64,000 bases of DNA from Paraspadella gotoi (Eukaryota; Chaetognatha), in NCBI GenBank assembly GCA_051294375.1, contig CM119270.1, positions 19,603,741-19,667,740 of the forward strand, written 5' to 3'. The stretch's first letter is position 1. Each line of letters starts with the position of its first letter. The notes beneath the pieces were generated by a model. The model was not told the DNA's origin, did no database searches, and worked only from the letters and a program-made list of their open reading frames with translations. Below are positions 43,693 through 55,580 of this stretch, piece after piece. A program made the translations under genes and the position numbers.

Positions 43693-43999
43693 CACTTTTA
43701 TCGGGGTTACGCGCAGGAAAAAACGACGAAAGTAAACGAGTGTCAAAAAAGCGCGCGTCGTGTGACTTGCCAAAATGGGCCGCCGTTTTCCCCCGGTTTA
43801 AACACTCCGGATAAGTTCCGGTTAAACTCTGGTTGAATTCAGGTTAACGTCCGGATGAAAGCGAATGACTCGGTCGATCATTTGTTAATTTTTCAGCGCA
43901 ACTATTTTTTTTTTTTAATTAAAAACTTAATTTGGAAAAATAAATCCTGAATTCGACTAAAAATTCCGGAAAGAGAGGAGAGAGGAGAGAGGAGAGGAG

Positions 44000-44046
<47 letters not shown>

Positions 44047-44229
44047 TCCGTTTCCAACGAAAAAAAACCAGCGGACCGGGTTGAGAAGCGCTTCCGACTC
44101 TGCATCAGATAACGGTGCCTGCTGCTGGGGCGGCGGGCGGCGGCTACTGCTGCTGCTGCTGCCGTGCGGCGACGGGAACCACGTGAATTGAATCAACTTG
44201 GAAGAAATCGAGAAAGGTGAAAGTCATGG
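43693..44229. repeat. Short CCGGTTAAAC-like repeats, (GA)n and GC-rich patch
   Basis: About 43795-43860 repeats CCGGTTAAAC/CAGGTTAAC words at 15-20-bp spacing. (GA)n lies at about 43974-44045. About 44115-44170 is GC-rich (CTGCTGCTG) and open on the minus strand, without a recognisable domain. Confidence 0.6.
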
Positions 44230-44410
44230 AAGGGTGAAGAAGGGGTGATGTGGGGTGGCAGCGTTGCGGGACGGTGTTGAGAGTTGGCGCGTGCGGGACG
44301 GCGTTAGGGGGGCAGCGTTGGGGACGGTGTTGAGGATGGCAGCGTAGCGGGAGGAGCTAACGGCATGGCAGCGTACCGAAGAGTGTCGCGGGATGGCGGC
44401 GTAGCATTAA
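44230..44410. repeat. GC-rich minisatellite, unit about 28 bp
   Basis: GGCAGCGTTGCGGGACGG-like units recur about five times with substitutions. Confidence 0.75.
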
Positions 44411-44680
44411 GGGTACTGTGTTGTGCTGAGTTTAGAGGAGGAGCGCCGTTTTTAACGTGAACATCTCCACTCGGTTGACTGTCACGGCTCCTGCCACGCC
44501 CTCAGTCGGACGACGACGACGGACGACGACGAACGACGACGAACGATTTCAAAAGGTAAGGTCGCTTTTCTTTGGATTGAAGTCTCCGCAGAAATTTCAA
44601 ATTTTTAACTCACTTTATTTCTTTTGTTGTTTATCGAAGGGTTTGGTGCTCTCTCTCACCTCCTTACCCTTTCTTTTGTC

Positions 44681-44711
<31 letters not shown>

Positions 44712-45039
44712 CATCCTCTCTCTCCTCCCTCTCTCTTCTCCTCCCTCACACTCATCCAGAGTCGGGAAGCGGGTTGAGTCAACGGATCAAGCGAGAGACA
44801 GAAGGAGAGAGAGAGAAAGGGGAGAGAGGAGGAGAGAGAGAAGAGAGAGGGGAGAGAAAAGGGAGAGGAGTAACAGAGATAGAGAGAGAAAGGGAGAGAG
44901 AGAGAGAGTCGGTTCGTAGCTGAGGCCGAATTTAGATTTCAATTTGGGTGAAAGAAGATTTGAATTTTTAAACTGAATAGATTTACATTTAAATTATCTT
45001 TTTCGAAGATTATCATTAGTAGTCAATGAAAGATATAGT
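44411..45039. repeat. Triplet, (CT)n and (GA)n tracts
   Basis: GACGACGACG at about 44510-44545 ends in CAAAAG|GTAAGG, a donor-like word. (CT)n follows at about 44683-44745 and GA-rich sequence at 44795-44910. Confidence 0.75.
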
Positions 45040-45215
45040 TATGATTTAATTAAAATAGGGGATTAGGGATAAAGATTAGATATAATGATTTAGGGAAAAG
45101 GATTAAAGAATAGCGATTTGGAATAGGATTAGGATAGAATTAGGGATAAGGATTAGGGATAAGAATTAGGATAAGTGATAGGACGAGGGATTGGGATTAG
45201 GGATTGGATTAAACA
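45040..45215. repeat. Degenerate GATTAGGGATAAG-type tract
   Basis: GATTAGGGATAAGGATTAGG words recur for about 170 bases. They look like decayed TTAGGG-type repeats. The GCGGCGC element copy 4 follows directly. Confidence 0.6.
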
Positions 45216-45221
45216 TTTATT

Positions 45222-45270
45222 AAGAAAGTCGGTGCGGCGCAACACAGAGTCTGCAGGTTCCTTGTTTTTA
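45222..45270 (+). repeat. GCGGCGCAAC-core dispersed element, copy 4
   Basis: TAAGAAAGTCGGTGCGGCGC, AACACAGAG and GGTTCCTTGTTTTTATC. The middle differs from copies 2 and 3, but both ends are kept. Confidence 0.65.
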
Positions 45271-45655
45271 TCGAAAGACATTTGGACCCAAACCAAATTT
45301 TGAAAAAAATAAAAAAGGCATCAAGAAGCTTAAGTTTAATCTTATTTACTTGTTTTATTTTTGAATTTGTTTTAAATAATATTTGTTTATTTATTTATTC
45401 TTTTTTTTTTTTTTTTTTTTTATTTTTTTTGAAGCGTGTGAACGTAAAGTTTGCCAACGTGAATGACTATTTGGTGTTGAATTGGGAATAAGAGAGAGGA
45501 GAGAGAGAGAAGAGAGAGAGGAGCAGAGAGAAGAGAGAGAAGAGGAGAGAGGAAGAGAGAGGAGAGAGAGAGAGAGAGAGGAGAGAGAGAGTGGGGAGAA
45601 GGGAGAGAGAGTAGAGGAGAGGAGAGGAGAAGAGAGAGAGAGAGAGAGAGAGAGA

Positions 45656-45707
<52 letters not shown>

Positions 45708-45929
45708 GAAAGAAGAGAGAGAGAGGGCTTAGATATTGATTGCAAATCTCGTTGATTTCACAAGAATTGAGCTGTCGCTTGACAGAAAATCCTGAAAGCA
45801 AAAAAAATTACGTGAAATTTGAATAATCGCTCGCTCTCGCTCTCTCTCTCTCCTCTCTCTCTTTCTCTCTCTCTCTCCGCAAATGAATTAACGGATCGAG
45901 GATTTATCCGGGAATTTATTTTTAGCGTT

Positions 45930-45995
<66 letters not shown>

Positions 45996-46010
45996 CTCTC
46001 TCTCTCATCG
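45271..46010. repeat. T run, long GA-rich tract and (CT)n tracts
   Basis: An 18-T run near 45405-45420, GA-rich tract 45490-45727, and CT tracts at 45835-45880 and 45930-46008. Order GA then CT. Confidence 0.9.
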
Positions 46011-46349
46011 CTTTAAAAAACGCTTTCCTGTTCAAGCGTGAAATCGGGCGAATGGAAAATAAAAAGAACATTAAATGATTCCTTGAAAAATTTGTGCATC
46101 TTAATTTTAAAAGTCATGTGAGGTTTACTTTAAGGCATAAAGCCTTAAGGGCCTTGCCTAAGCCTTAAGCCTGCGGACCGTGAGGGAGGTCTTGGGGGCT
46201 TTGAAAAAACCTCAAAGGCCTGGTTCCAAGCCCAGGACCGGTCTATGGCTTTGCTAGAGGGGTTATAGAAGTTACGAAGAGTTATCTTGGAAGCTGATAA
46301 AGCCTTTTGCGCCTGGGAGCTTTTCTGTTCCTTTTTTTTTTCGAAATTT
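46011..46349. other. Spacer with repeated GCCTTAAG words
   Basis: About 46130-46180 contains AAAGCCTTAAGGGCC and AAGCCTTAAGCC, self-complementary words that could fold. No coding evidence. Confidence 0.4.
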
Positions 46350-46465
46350 AAGCTTAATAATTGATTATAATGTTTGACCTTATCTTTAAGCTAATTTACT
46401 TAAAAAATTAATTTAATTCCGCATATCAGATAAATGGGGGGCTTTCCTGATAAAAAAGAGGCAAA
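46350..46465. repeat. Dispersed relative of the 35-36 kb duplicate
   Basis: TTTAAGCTAATTTA...GGGGGGCTTTCCTGATAAAAAAGAGGC parallels the same order of words at about 35380-35475 and 36040-36130. It is diverged by real substitutions, unlike the tandem pair. Confidence 0.55.
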
Positions 46466-47022
46466 AGAAATACGTCTTTTGAGTTTTAATAAATAAATTC
46501 AAAATCGTCACATTCAAATCCCTCTTAAATTAATTTTCATATATTTTTTTTTCCCCGCCCGACTTATTTAAGCGTTTTAACCGACGGTTTTTGTTTTTTT
46601 GTTTTTTTGTTTTGTGTTTTTAAAGATTAATTTTGCGTCATGAATTTCGTGACGAATGTCGAGTCTTTTTTGGTCAGCGATTTCTCCCGCCGGACGACAA
46701 TTCTGAATTGGCTAAGAGAATTAACAATTAGAAAATCATAGGGGCGTCTTCGCAGGTAGTACCGACGATATAAGGACAACAACCAACAAAACAATAGCCA
46801 GCAATGAAACGATGGGACGGGACGCGGACGCACGACAGAAAATAGAGGCGACACTTCAGTAAAGGTGAATAATTTAAGGCAGACAAGAGACGTAAGACTA
46901 CGTCGCCGCCCGCTACCGAAATAGCGAATCGACCGAGCGTCCACTCGGTGAGACGTATCCGCGTCGCACCGCCTCAGAGGAGCAAATGGCCATATCACAA
47001 TGTGCTTCAGCCGTGTTCCCCT
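46466..47022. other. Spacer, no gene
   Basis: AT-rich then GC-richer unique sequence. The minus ORF 46627-46998 (123 codons) has no recognisable domain and a biased composition. Confidence 0.5.
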
Positions 47023-47744
47023 GGAGAGAGAGAGAGAAAGAAGAGAGAGAGAGAAAAGATAGAGAGAGAGAGAGAGGAGAGAAAGAGAAGGAGCGGAGAA
47101 GAGAGCGAGAGAGAGAGAGATAGAGAGCGAACCTGACCGAGTGACTCGGAGACTTGTCGTGGTGAGTTATTACGGGCAAGCCCGAACGGCTGTCTCCTGA
47201 GCTCTCCTATCTCATCTCTCTCTCCTCCGCTGGCGGTCTCTTCATCATTATCTCGTCGTTCGACTCTCGCCTCCGTAGCTTTTCGCCTTCTCTAAGTCTC
47301 TCTCAAGCTTCTTCGAGGCATGCCGATTCGAGCGGAAGATTCTAGAAAAAAGAGAAAAAAGTGAGACCAGTTTCTTGAGGGACGAGTGGACTCTAGTGAT
47401 CGCTGAGGAGAGAAGAGAGAGAGAGATGAGATGAAGACGAGAAACAGAAGGGCAGTTAGATGAAGACAGGATGGATCGAGAGAGAGAAGAGAGAAGGGGA
47501 AAGAGAGAGTGGAAAAGAAAGTTGCAAAGAGAGGAAAAATAGTTAAAAAGATTGAAGTGATCCGATAGAGTCGAATGATTAATGGTGAATCGACATGTCT
47601 GGATCCGCCCAGGCCACAAATGCTTTATTGACCTTTTCGTCCTGCCGGCCAGTCTGATCTTCCTGACCTTATTCTCAAATCTTCACCATTGCCCTTATCA
47701 TGCCCTGAATCCCTCCCGGTCATGTCCTTTGACCTTTGATCGAG
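47023..47744. repeat. GA-rich tract then unique spacer
   Basis: GA-rich at 47023-47125. The rest is unique with short CT and GA runs. No gene. Confidence 0.7.
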
Positions 47745-48800
47745 CGTAGGTCGTCTCGTCGTCGTCGTCGTTGCATCATCATTCGTCGTCGGTCGGTCAG
47801 CATTCGTTTTCTTCTATCGTCGTCGTCTTCGCGTCGTCCTTGTCGCGTTTGTTATAATCTTGCGTCACGGTCGTCGTCTCATCGTCTATCGTCAGTCTTG
47901 TCATCAATCATCTTCGTCTTCGTCGTCTCCATTTTTCTTATCGATCGCTTCGGTCGTATCGGTCGTCCTCTTTATCCGCGGTGAATCTTCGTCGTCCGTC
48001 GTATCGTCGTTCTTCCTTCGTCGTCGTCCAATCTTCCGTCGTCGTCGTCATCGTCCGGCTTTCGTCGTCGTCATCTTCGTCGTTGCGTCGTCCACTATCC
48101 GCTTCTTCTCGTCGTAAGTCGCTTCGCGTCGTCGTCAAATCGTCGTCTCTTCGTCGTCGTCATCTTCGTCGTCAGTCAATCTTCGTCTTCTCGTCTTCAT
48201 TTTCTTTATCGTCATCTTCGTCCGCGTGTCATCGTCGCTTCCCTTCGTCGTCGCATCTGTTGTGTCGCGTCACGTCGTCTTCTTCGTCGTCGTCACTTTG
48301 GTCGTCATCTTCGTCTCGTCGTCTTATTATTACTTTATCGTCATCTTCGGCGTCGTCGTCATCGTCGCTTTCTTCGTCGTCGGTCATCTGTGTCTCGTCG
48401 TCGGTCTGTCGTCTTCTTCGTCGTCGTCATATTCGTCTCGTCAGTCAACGTCGTCTTCTCGGCGTGGCGTCATCTTCGCGTCGTCGTCACTCATACGGTT
48501 TCTTCCGCGTCGTCTCTTCGTCGTCGTCGTCATACGTCTTCTTCGTCGTCGTCATCGTTCGTCGTCGTCAAAATCTTCGTCTTCGTCGTCTTCATTTTCT
48601 GTTATCGTCATCTTCCGTCGTGCTCGTCATCGTCCGTCTTTCTTCGTTCGTCGTCAATCTTAGCGTCGCGCATCCGCGTCTCTTCGTCGTTGTCATCTTC
48701 GTCGTCGTCGTCCTATCGTCGTCTTCTTCGTCGTCCGTCCATCTTCGTCGTCGTCGTCATCGTCGTTTCTTTCGTCGTCGTCATTTGTCGTTGGTTCCTT
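47745..48800. repeat. 1-kb TCG/CGT triplet block
   Basis: CGTCGTCGTCATCTTCGTCG-type sequence fills about 1,050 bases with frequent one- and two-base interruptions. Long Ser/Arg/Val-rich open frames (e.g. 47981-48931) are repeat by-products. Confidence 0.95.
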
Positions 48801-50229
48801 CCGGTCGGTGTCGCTTTTTACACCTCTCTTTCTCTAATCTTTTCTTCCTTCTTCATTCTCCTTCTCTTCTTCTCTTCTACTCAATCATAATAGGAATTAA
48901 CGGTTCTCGCCGGATGGGGGTCTGCGACTAGGGCAGTGTAGCTAATTGTTGGTCACCTGAGTGGGACCGCGTGGCGTGGTCACATACCTTCTGATGAGGG
49001 CGCGGGACGGGTCACTACTATACAGCGAGCCAGTCGCCGCTATCGATTCCTCACTAGCGCCTCCTTCTCGTTTCCTCACCTAAAACCTTCTTCCCTCTGT
49101 CNNNNNNNNNNNNNNNNNNNNNNNNNCGGTGCAGTATTTTCGGGTTCGAAGGAGTCCTCCCCGCGGTACGTTCTGTTTTTGACCGTTGGAACGTTCGTCG
49201 TTCCGGGTCGTCTTCGTTCGTCCGTCTCCGTGCTCTGCGGGCTTTCTTTAAGTTTCACGGACTCTTAAACATCTCCAATCAACCTGATAAATATCATACA
49301 ATAAAAATATAATAATAGATTACTCAACGGTAAATTTTGCCTAACGATCATTTCGTATTCCATCTAAATAGAAAATTTTGGCACACTTTAAAAAAAACTC
49401 ATTAATCACAATATCTAAAACCTCAATTCTTTTATCGCGAACTCAACTTGCCATCATACGTACTCATCTGGCACCCTGTTTAGCAGAATTCCTCACACTT
49501 CCTCTTTTCTTTTCTTTTTGCATATTACACTAACAATTTGACCTATGCTCCGATGTTTTAGATTCGTGTTTCCAGCTCTTATCTGAGAAAAGAAGAATTA
49601 TAACGAAGAATCTGTAAATTAACAAAAAAAAATTGGTAGTTGAAATGGTATTAACAGCCAATTTTCGGCACCTGTCTGAAGATAATTAGAATGAGGGGGA
49701 TCAGAACGGAAGAGCCAAAAGGATTAGAGAGTATGAAGACGGGACATCTTAACGCGAGATGCCTTTCGTTTTTCTTCTCGGAGAGCATCAAACTTGTCGA
49801 TTCCGTGGATCGCTTGACGCGGAAACCACCCCCCACGCACCTCAAGGGACATGATGAGAGAGAGAAGAAGTAGAGAAGAGAGAGAGAGCAAGAGATGAGA
49901 GAGAGAAGAGAGAGGAGAGAGGAGAGAGAGAGGAGAGCAGAGAGTCGACGAGATGATCTATGTGGTAACATCAGGACAAAGACAAATGAAAATATTCAAA
50001 CGGTACTATCATGCAAAATATTTTAAAAATGATAAAAGACCGGATGTGGGAAACAGGAAAAAACGATAACATAGAATGAGGATGGAGAATGTAGAGAGTG
50101 ATAGGAGGGTTAAGGAACATTAGGGGAGGTGTGGTATCACAGGAGAAAAAATAGGGGAAACAGAATTAGATGGAAATATAGGAAAAGAGAGGCATGAAGA
50201 AAAAGAAAAGAAAAAAAAAAAAAAAAGGA
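48801..50229. other. Spacer with 25-N gap, no gene called
   Basis: GC-richer unique sequence around 48900-49260 with a 25-N gap at 49102-49126, then AT-rich DNA and a GA-rich tract (49858-49945). On the minus strand just right of the gap (49250-49127) an open stretch of normal composition (KESPQSTETDERRR) exists but has no start or splice support. Confidence 0.5.
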
Positions 50230-52720
50230 CACAGAAAAAGAGACGAGAGACAGAGAAAATTGGAGATTGTGGTGTGGTCGACGAACGGGATGACAAGAAA
50301 AATCGGTGTTGAATCCACAGATGAGGTAGAGTATTAAAGGATAAGGTAGTAATGTTATGCGAAACGTGTCCGAGCATATTAAACGAGTTTTTGAGATGAG
50401 TAGGTGAGGTGAATATAGAGAACTATTAGGTTTCTTTAATTTAGATGTTAAGTCCATAGACTGCGTCAGATAAGTATTTGATGCATGGACCAGGTACTGC
50501 CAGAAGTAATTTTTTTTTACAATCACTATTCCGTGCACGAAATATCCAACTTCATTGATTTCACTGCAGTTAGATTGAATCACAACCAACACCACAACTA
50601 AATCACGGCGGATACAATCCAGAACATCAAACCACATGCAAATTTCCACCACTAAAAGCTATTATAGTTGAATCACACCGTTCTCACGCCACCACGCATC
50701 CTCCTTACGTTCATCTTTCGATACCACATCATCAGCCTTCCTTAGCAGGGAACATCCTAACTTTTTCTCGTTTGAGCGAACAATAACACAGGCGCACGAT
50801 ATCCTTACCAGGAAGCAAGGGTTAAAAAAAGCAATATGGGAAAAACATTCAATTTTATCGATTTAAGAAAGGGAAGAAACGAAAAAAAAAATAGGCGAAA
50901 AATTATTAAGAGAAATCGCATCCTCCCATTATCTTATTTACAACAAATCGAACACCCTAAAGATACGCACATTATACAACAACAGGAAACCGCAAGAAAA
51001 AAAAAAAGAAAATTGGAGCGAGCGGAAGCCGGCGAGGTGAAAAGGAAAAAACTCCGTTTGATTTAAAAGGTTTTAAGCGCGGTTACTGAATCGCTCGAGA
51101 AAACCTTCTTTCTTAACTTCCTCCTTTTTCCGGTGCCTCTTCTTCTTTTTCCACAATCTGCCCGGGGCGATTCCTTACCAGCGCATGCCTCTAATTCTTC
51201 TTTTTCAAAAAAAGGCGCTATCGCGAGAAACCACGGCACCATACAGAGGAAAAGTAATCCTTACCCATCCTCAATTTGCTTCATTTTCACAAGTCGAAAA
51301 GCTCCCTTACTTTACACCATCCTGCGTTTCTCATTTTCACAATCGCCCTAGAGTCCTTAAACCAACCATCCATTCTTTTTTTTCCTATTCAACATCGCCC
51401 GCTTCCTTAGGCTACCATCCTCAGCTTTTCTTATACTTTTCACATCGCCCCCTTCCTTTAGCCTTTCGCAGTCCTCGCTTTCTTCTTTTCTTAACATCGC
51501 ACGCTTCCATTACCCCATACTCACTTTAATTTCTGTATTACACTAGAAGCCAAGCACATGCGCGCGCGATATAAACGTGTCATACACGGAAACACAATGC
51601 TTTCTTCAGCTTCTTCTTATTGATACAATCGCCGCGCACTTGCCTTATAACATTGAAAAAGGCGCAAAATAATTCTCTCTTTTTAACAATCGCCCCTTCC
51701 CTTACAACCAACCATCAACCCTAACGGCTGTTATGGTGTGCTTTAATCGCACACGAGATCGCCCGGTTCCTTACCCCATGCCTAAAACCTTATGCTTCTT
51801 TTCAAGGCAATCGCACGAAGGGCAAACCGTGGTCCAATTATTTTGCCTTTTCTCCCATTTTTCTCAACTTTCGACTTCTCTCATAATCCGCTCCTTGTTC
51901 TTCCTTTTTACGCTCCTTTTTTTTTTCCAACATTCTTCGACATTCGCCCTTCTTACCTCCCCATCCTCTCTTTTTTTTTGTCATATCAATCGCCCTCATA
52001 GTCCTTACCCCCACTTCCTCCTTTTTTGTCCTTTATTCACAATCGCCTTTCTCTTTTCCTTAACCTCTCACCCCCTCCTTATCTTCTTTTCACAAAAATC
52101 CGTCTTCATCTTCCTTCCTCATATCTCTTTACCCCACTCCCTATCCCTTTCTTTCTTTTCACAATCGCCCCTCCTCTTATCCCTATCTGCTCTCTTTCAT
52201 CTTTTCACAATCGCCTTCCCCTTCCTTACCGCCTCCTGCCTTCATTTGTCTCAATATATCCCACAATCGCCCCTTCCTTACCCCCATTCCTACTTCTTAT
52301 TCTTCTTTTTTTCTACAATCGGCCCCTTCCTTACCCTACCCTCTCCTTTTCCCTCATTGTTCGCCAGCACACACGCCCCGTTCTCTTACCACCTCCATCC
52401 CATCACTTTTTTCTTTTCAAAATCGCGCCCCTTCCTTGACCCATTCACCGGGAGTCTCGTCTTTTTCTTCTTTTCAACAATCGCCCTTCCTTACCAGCCA
52501 TCCTCCTTTCTCGTTCTTTTCAACAATCGCCCCTTCCTTACCCCAGGTCTCTCTTGTCTTCTTTTTACAATCGCCCTTACCTTTACCCCATCTCCATTTT
52601 TTTTTTCCACAATCGCCGCTTCGCTTCCCCATCCTCGGCTTTCTTCCCTCTGTTCACAATCGGCCCCTTCCTTACCCCATCCTCCTTTCTTCTCCAATCA
52701 CCGTCCGACATAAAAAAGTC
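50230..52720. repeat. C-rich satellite array 2, unit about 41 bp, with left flank
   Basis: Same unit as array 1 (ACAATCGCCCCTTCCTTACC, then CATCCTCCTTT), most regular between about 51860 and 52700. The left flank (TTGAATCACA, CAACTTCATT and other words at 50540-50600) parallels 38650-38740. The part between 50690 and 51700 is very noisy. The ORF 51733-52713 is repeat-derived. Confidence 0.85.
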
Positions 52721-53529
52721 ATTCAGTCCGCCGAATTTTTTTTTCTTTTTTCTTTTTTCGTCATTTAATTAATTAAAGAAACGCGAATTTATTTTTCTCT
52801 GTCGTCCACCGAATCAATAGTTAGTTTTTAAACTTGTTTTACTAATTTCGTATCCTTACAAGGTGCTTATAAATGCAGTTTAACCAATTGATCGACCACT
52901 TTGAAAATACTCTATATATATTTTGCTTGATTTCTATTCTTCTTTCTTTTATGTTTTACATGTTTAATATGTATATAAACATAAAAGTTTTCAAAGTTTG
53001 TTGATGAATTAAATTCGTGAATTTATCGAGTTAAACGCGAAACATCGCCAGATTTCACAGTGAAACGAGCGAAGGTGAAAAATCACGAAGATAAACGAGA
53101 AAATTATCGATCACGTGACTCTGACTCGAAGATGGAGCCTTTCAATCGTGAAACTGTGAATGATCACCGATCGCTGATCACTTTCAGAATCACCGGTGAT
53201 TCGAACTTTTTTTTTTATCAGAATCATGTTCGCCGACGATGGACGAAAATAATGATTTTTAATTTAAAATTTGATTGCATTTAAACTTTAAATCAAATTT
53301 GTCGTTGGATATTTTTCCTTTTCCGAAATGTTGTTCCTGTTCAAGTTACGTTCACACGAGGTTAATTATGCGTGAAGTGAAGATTGAGAAAGAAACGAAT
53401 TTTTTTGAGTTCAAAGACTTCGTTAAAAATCTCAACTAGGTTCTTTTTATTTTCTATTTTCTATTTTCTATTTTCTATTTTTTTTAATCTTTCTTCTCTT
53501 TAGAATTAGAGATCGTTAACCGGATAAGG

Positions 53530-53531
<2 letters not shown>
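52721..53531. other. AT-rich spacer, no gene
   Basis: Unique AT-rich DNA. TTTTCTA repeats about four times at 53449-53477. Confidence 0.6.

Positions 53532-53602
<71 letters not shown>
53532..53602. repeat. (GA)n microsatellite
   Basis: About 70 bases of GA with one GG interruption. Confidence 0.95.
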
Positions 53603-53605
<3 letters not shown>

Positions 53606-53768
53606 CTTGTACCTGAGATGAAAAATTGTCGAAAGGTTTTTCGTCCCTCGAGATGAGCTCAAGGAGAAAAAGAGAGGCGAGGGAAAAGAGAGGAAATTAG
53701 AGAGGAAGGAGAGAAAAGAGAAGGTAAAATAAAGAAGGATAGAGAAGAGAGGGTAAAATAGAGAAGAA
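53603..53768. other. Purine-rich spacer
   Basis: GA-rich low complexity, no gene. Confidence 0.6.
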
Positions 53769-53778
53769 GGATAGAGAA

Positions 53779-53829
<51 letters not shown>

Positions 53830-53834
53830 ATAGA

Positions 53835-53925
<91 letters not shown>

Positions 53926-53928
53926 AAA
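53769..53928. repeat. (AAAT)n tetranucleotide, about 160 bp
   Basis: AATAAATAAATA is uninterrupted except for one TAGA near 53830. Confidence 0.98.
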
Positions 53929-54714
53929 AAATACTAGCAGAAAAGAAAATGTATAAAAAGAAAAGAAATGAAAGGACGTAAAAATGTAATAAGGAAATAC
54001 GTGCTGTTAATTAAAAGTAGCAGATTGATAGATACTGTTTAAAAAATAAAAAATGAAAAGGCGTCTTTGTAAATTGAGTTTTTCCAATCGCACATCTTTT
54101 TCTCTTCGATTATATCTCCGATCTGTACAACTCACTATCACCATTATCATTATCTGTTAAGCTAATCGTATGTAAAAATTTCCTTCGAATTACACAAAAA
54201 CTTGTATTTTCCGTAATTCAAGGTGAAATTTTTCTTAAAATTCGGCAAAATTCTTTTAGTTGATTTACGTTTTAAAATTTAAAAAAAAAAAGAAATTAAA
54301 AAAAAAAATAAAATAAGAAGAAAAAAAAAACCGATTTGATGAAAGAAAAAAAAAATTGGGAGAAAAGTTGTCCCGAAATTAACTTGAGCCTCTGACTCGA
54401 AAATGGAAGATAAAAAAAGGCTAAAACCGGATAAAAAAAATTGAAATGGGCCCTTTGAAAAAGAAAACAAGAAAACAAAACAAAAAATAAAAGAAGGAAA
54501 CAAATTTAAAAAAAAAACAAAAACGAAAGGAGATTTCCGCTTCATCCAATTCTCACCAGGAAAATTCGATTCTCGTTTTTCGAGACTAATTTTCTCCAGA
54601 TCCGTTGACCCTTTAAGGCAACAGCCATGGGATCGCCGCCGTGGATCGGAGCCGTGAATAGCCCTCAGCCCCTCACGGATCGGGGCCTTCTAATAACGAA
54701 GACCCTGCCCCAAC
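53929..54714. other. AT- and A-rich spacer, no gene
   Basis: Long A runs at 54280-54330. Minus-strand Phe-rich frames are composition artefacts. GC content rises after 54600. Confidence 0.6.
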
Positions 54715-54900
54715 GGGGCGAATCGTAGGCGGATCTAAGGGGACCTGAAAGGACCTGAGGGGAAATGAGGGGACCCGAGAGGTTCTGAAGGGATCCGAGG
54801 GGGCCTGAAGGGTCCTTAGGGGACCTGAGGGGACTTGAGGGGATCCGAGGGGGCCTGAGGAATCCTTGGGGGACCTGAGGGGACTTGAGGGGCCGAGAAG
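54715..54900. repeat. GC-rich minisatellite with GGGGACCTGAG units
   Basis: GGGGACCTGAG, GGGGACTTGAG and GGGATCCGAG alternate at 10-14-bp steps. Minus frames give SGPLRSPQVP-like repeats. Confidence 0.85.
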
Positions 54901-55148
54901 TAAAAGAAACAAACAAACCTGACCCGCCTTACCCGCCTTACCCACCTTACCCGCTTCCAATGAAGACACAACGCCTCCTACCGCCCCTCACCGCCTTTCG
55001 CCGCCTCTCACCGCCTCTAACGGCGCTCCAACGCCCCCTTCGGCTATTTTCCATAAAATAAACAGAAGAAGAAAGAAAAAAAGAAAGAACAGAAGTTTTA
55101 ACTAAAAATTAAGTGAGAGAGAAACGAATGAAGGAGAAGGACATGGTA

Positions 55149-55180
<32 letters not shown>

Positions 55181-55580
55181 ATTATTTATGAAAGATATAG
55201 AAAGACCAAGAAAACGATATAGCAAGAAGAGAATTACCGAAACCCCGAAAGACATTGAAAGAAAGAAAGAAAGAACCTAGCAAGACTGAAAGAAAAAAAA
55301 AATAATTAGAAAGTAACAAGAAAAAGTAAAACAAAAGAAAAGACAAAAAATGGTTGTCCTTTGGGATGAGGAGGTTTATTCCGCCTCCCGCTCCTCTCCC
55401 CCTCGCTCCCCTTCCTCTCCTTCTCCCTCTCTCCCCCCTCCCCCTCTCCCCCCTCCATAGGGGCGAAACCAAAAACCCTTGGATTCTTCTCGGGTTAGAA
55501 ATTTCCTAGAAATCTCGGCTTGAGTCTGAACGAAAAACCGGTAGTGCATTGATATATAGAGGGACCATATGAGTTGGAGA
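54901..55580. repeat. Short CCGCCT and GAAA repeats; spacer
   Basis: TTACCCGCC repeats at 54920-54955, CACCGCCTC-like units at 54985-55030, GAAA at 55148-55180, and a C-rich block at 55380-55455. No gene. Confidence 0.7.

Noticed and set aside
46627-46998. A 123-codon minus-strand open frame
   Set aside because: No domain, biased composition and no splice or promoter support.
47981-48931. A 316-codon Ser/Arg/Val-rich open frame
   Set aside because: Translation of the TCG triplet block; other frames are equally open.
51733-52713. A 326-codon open frame
   Set aside because: Same satellite as at 38.9 kb, so repeat-derived.
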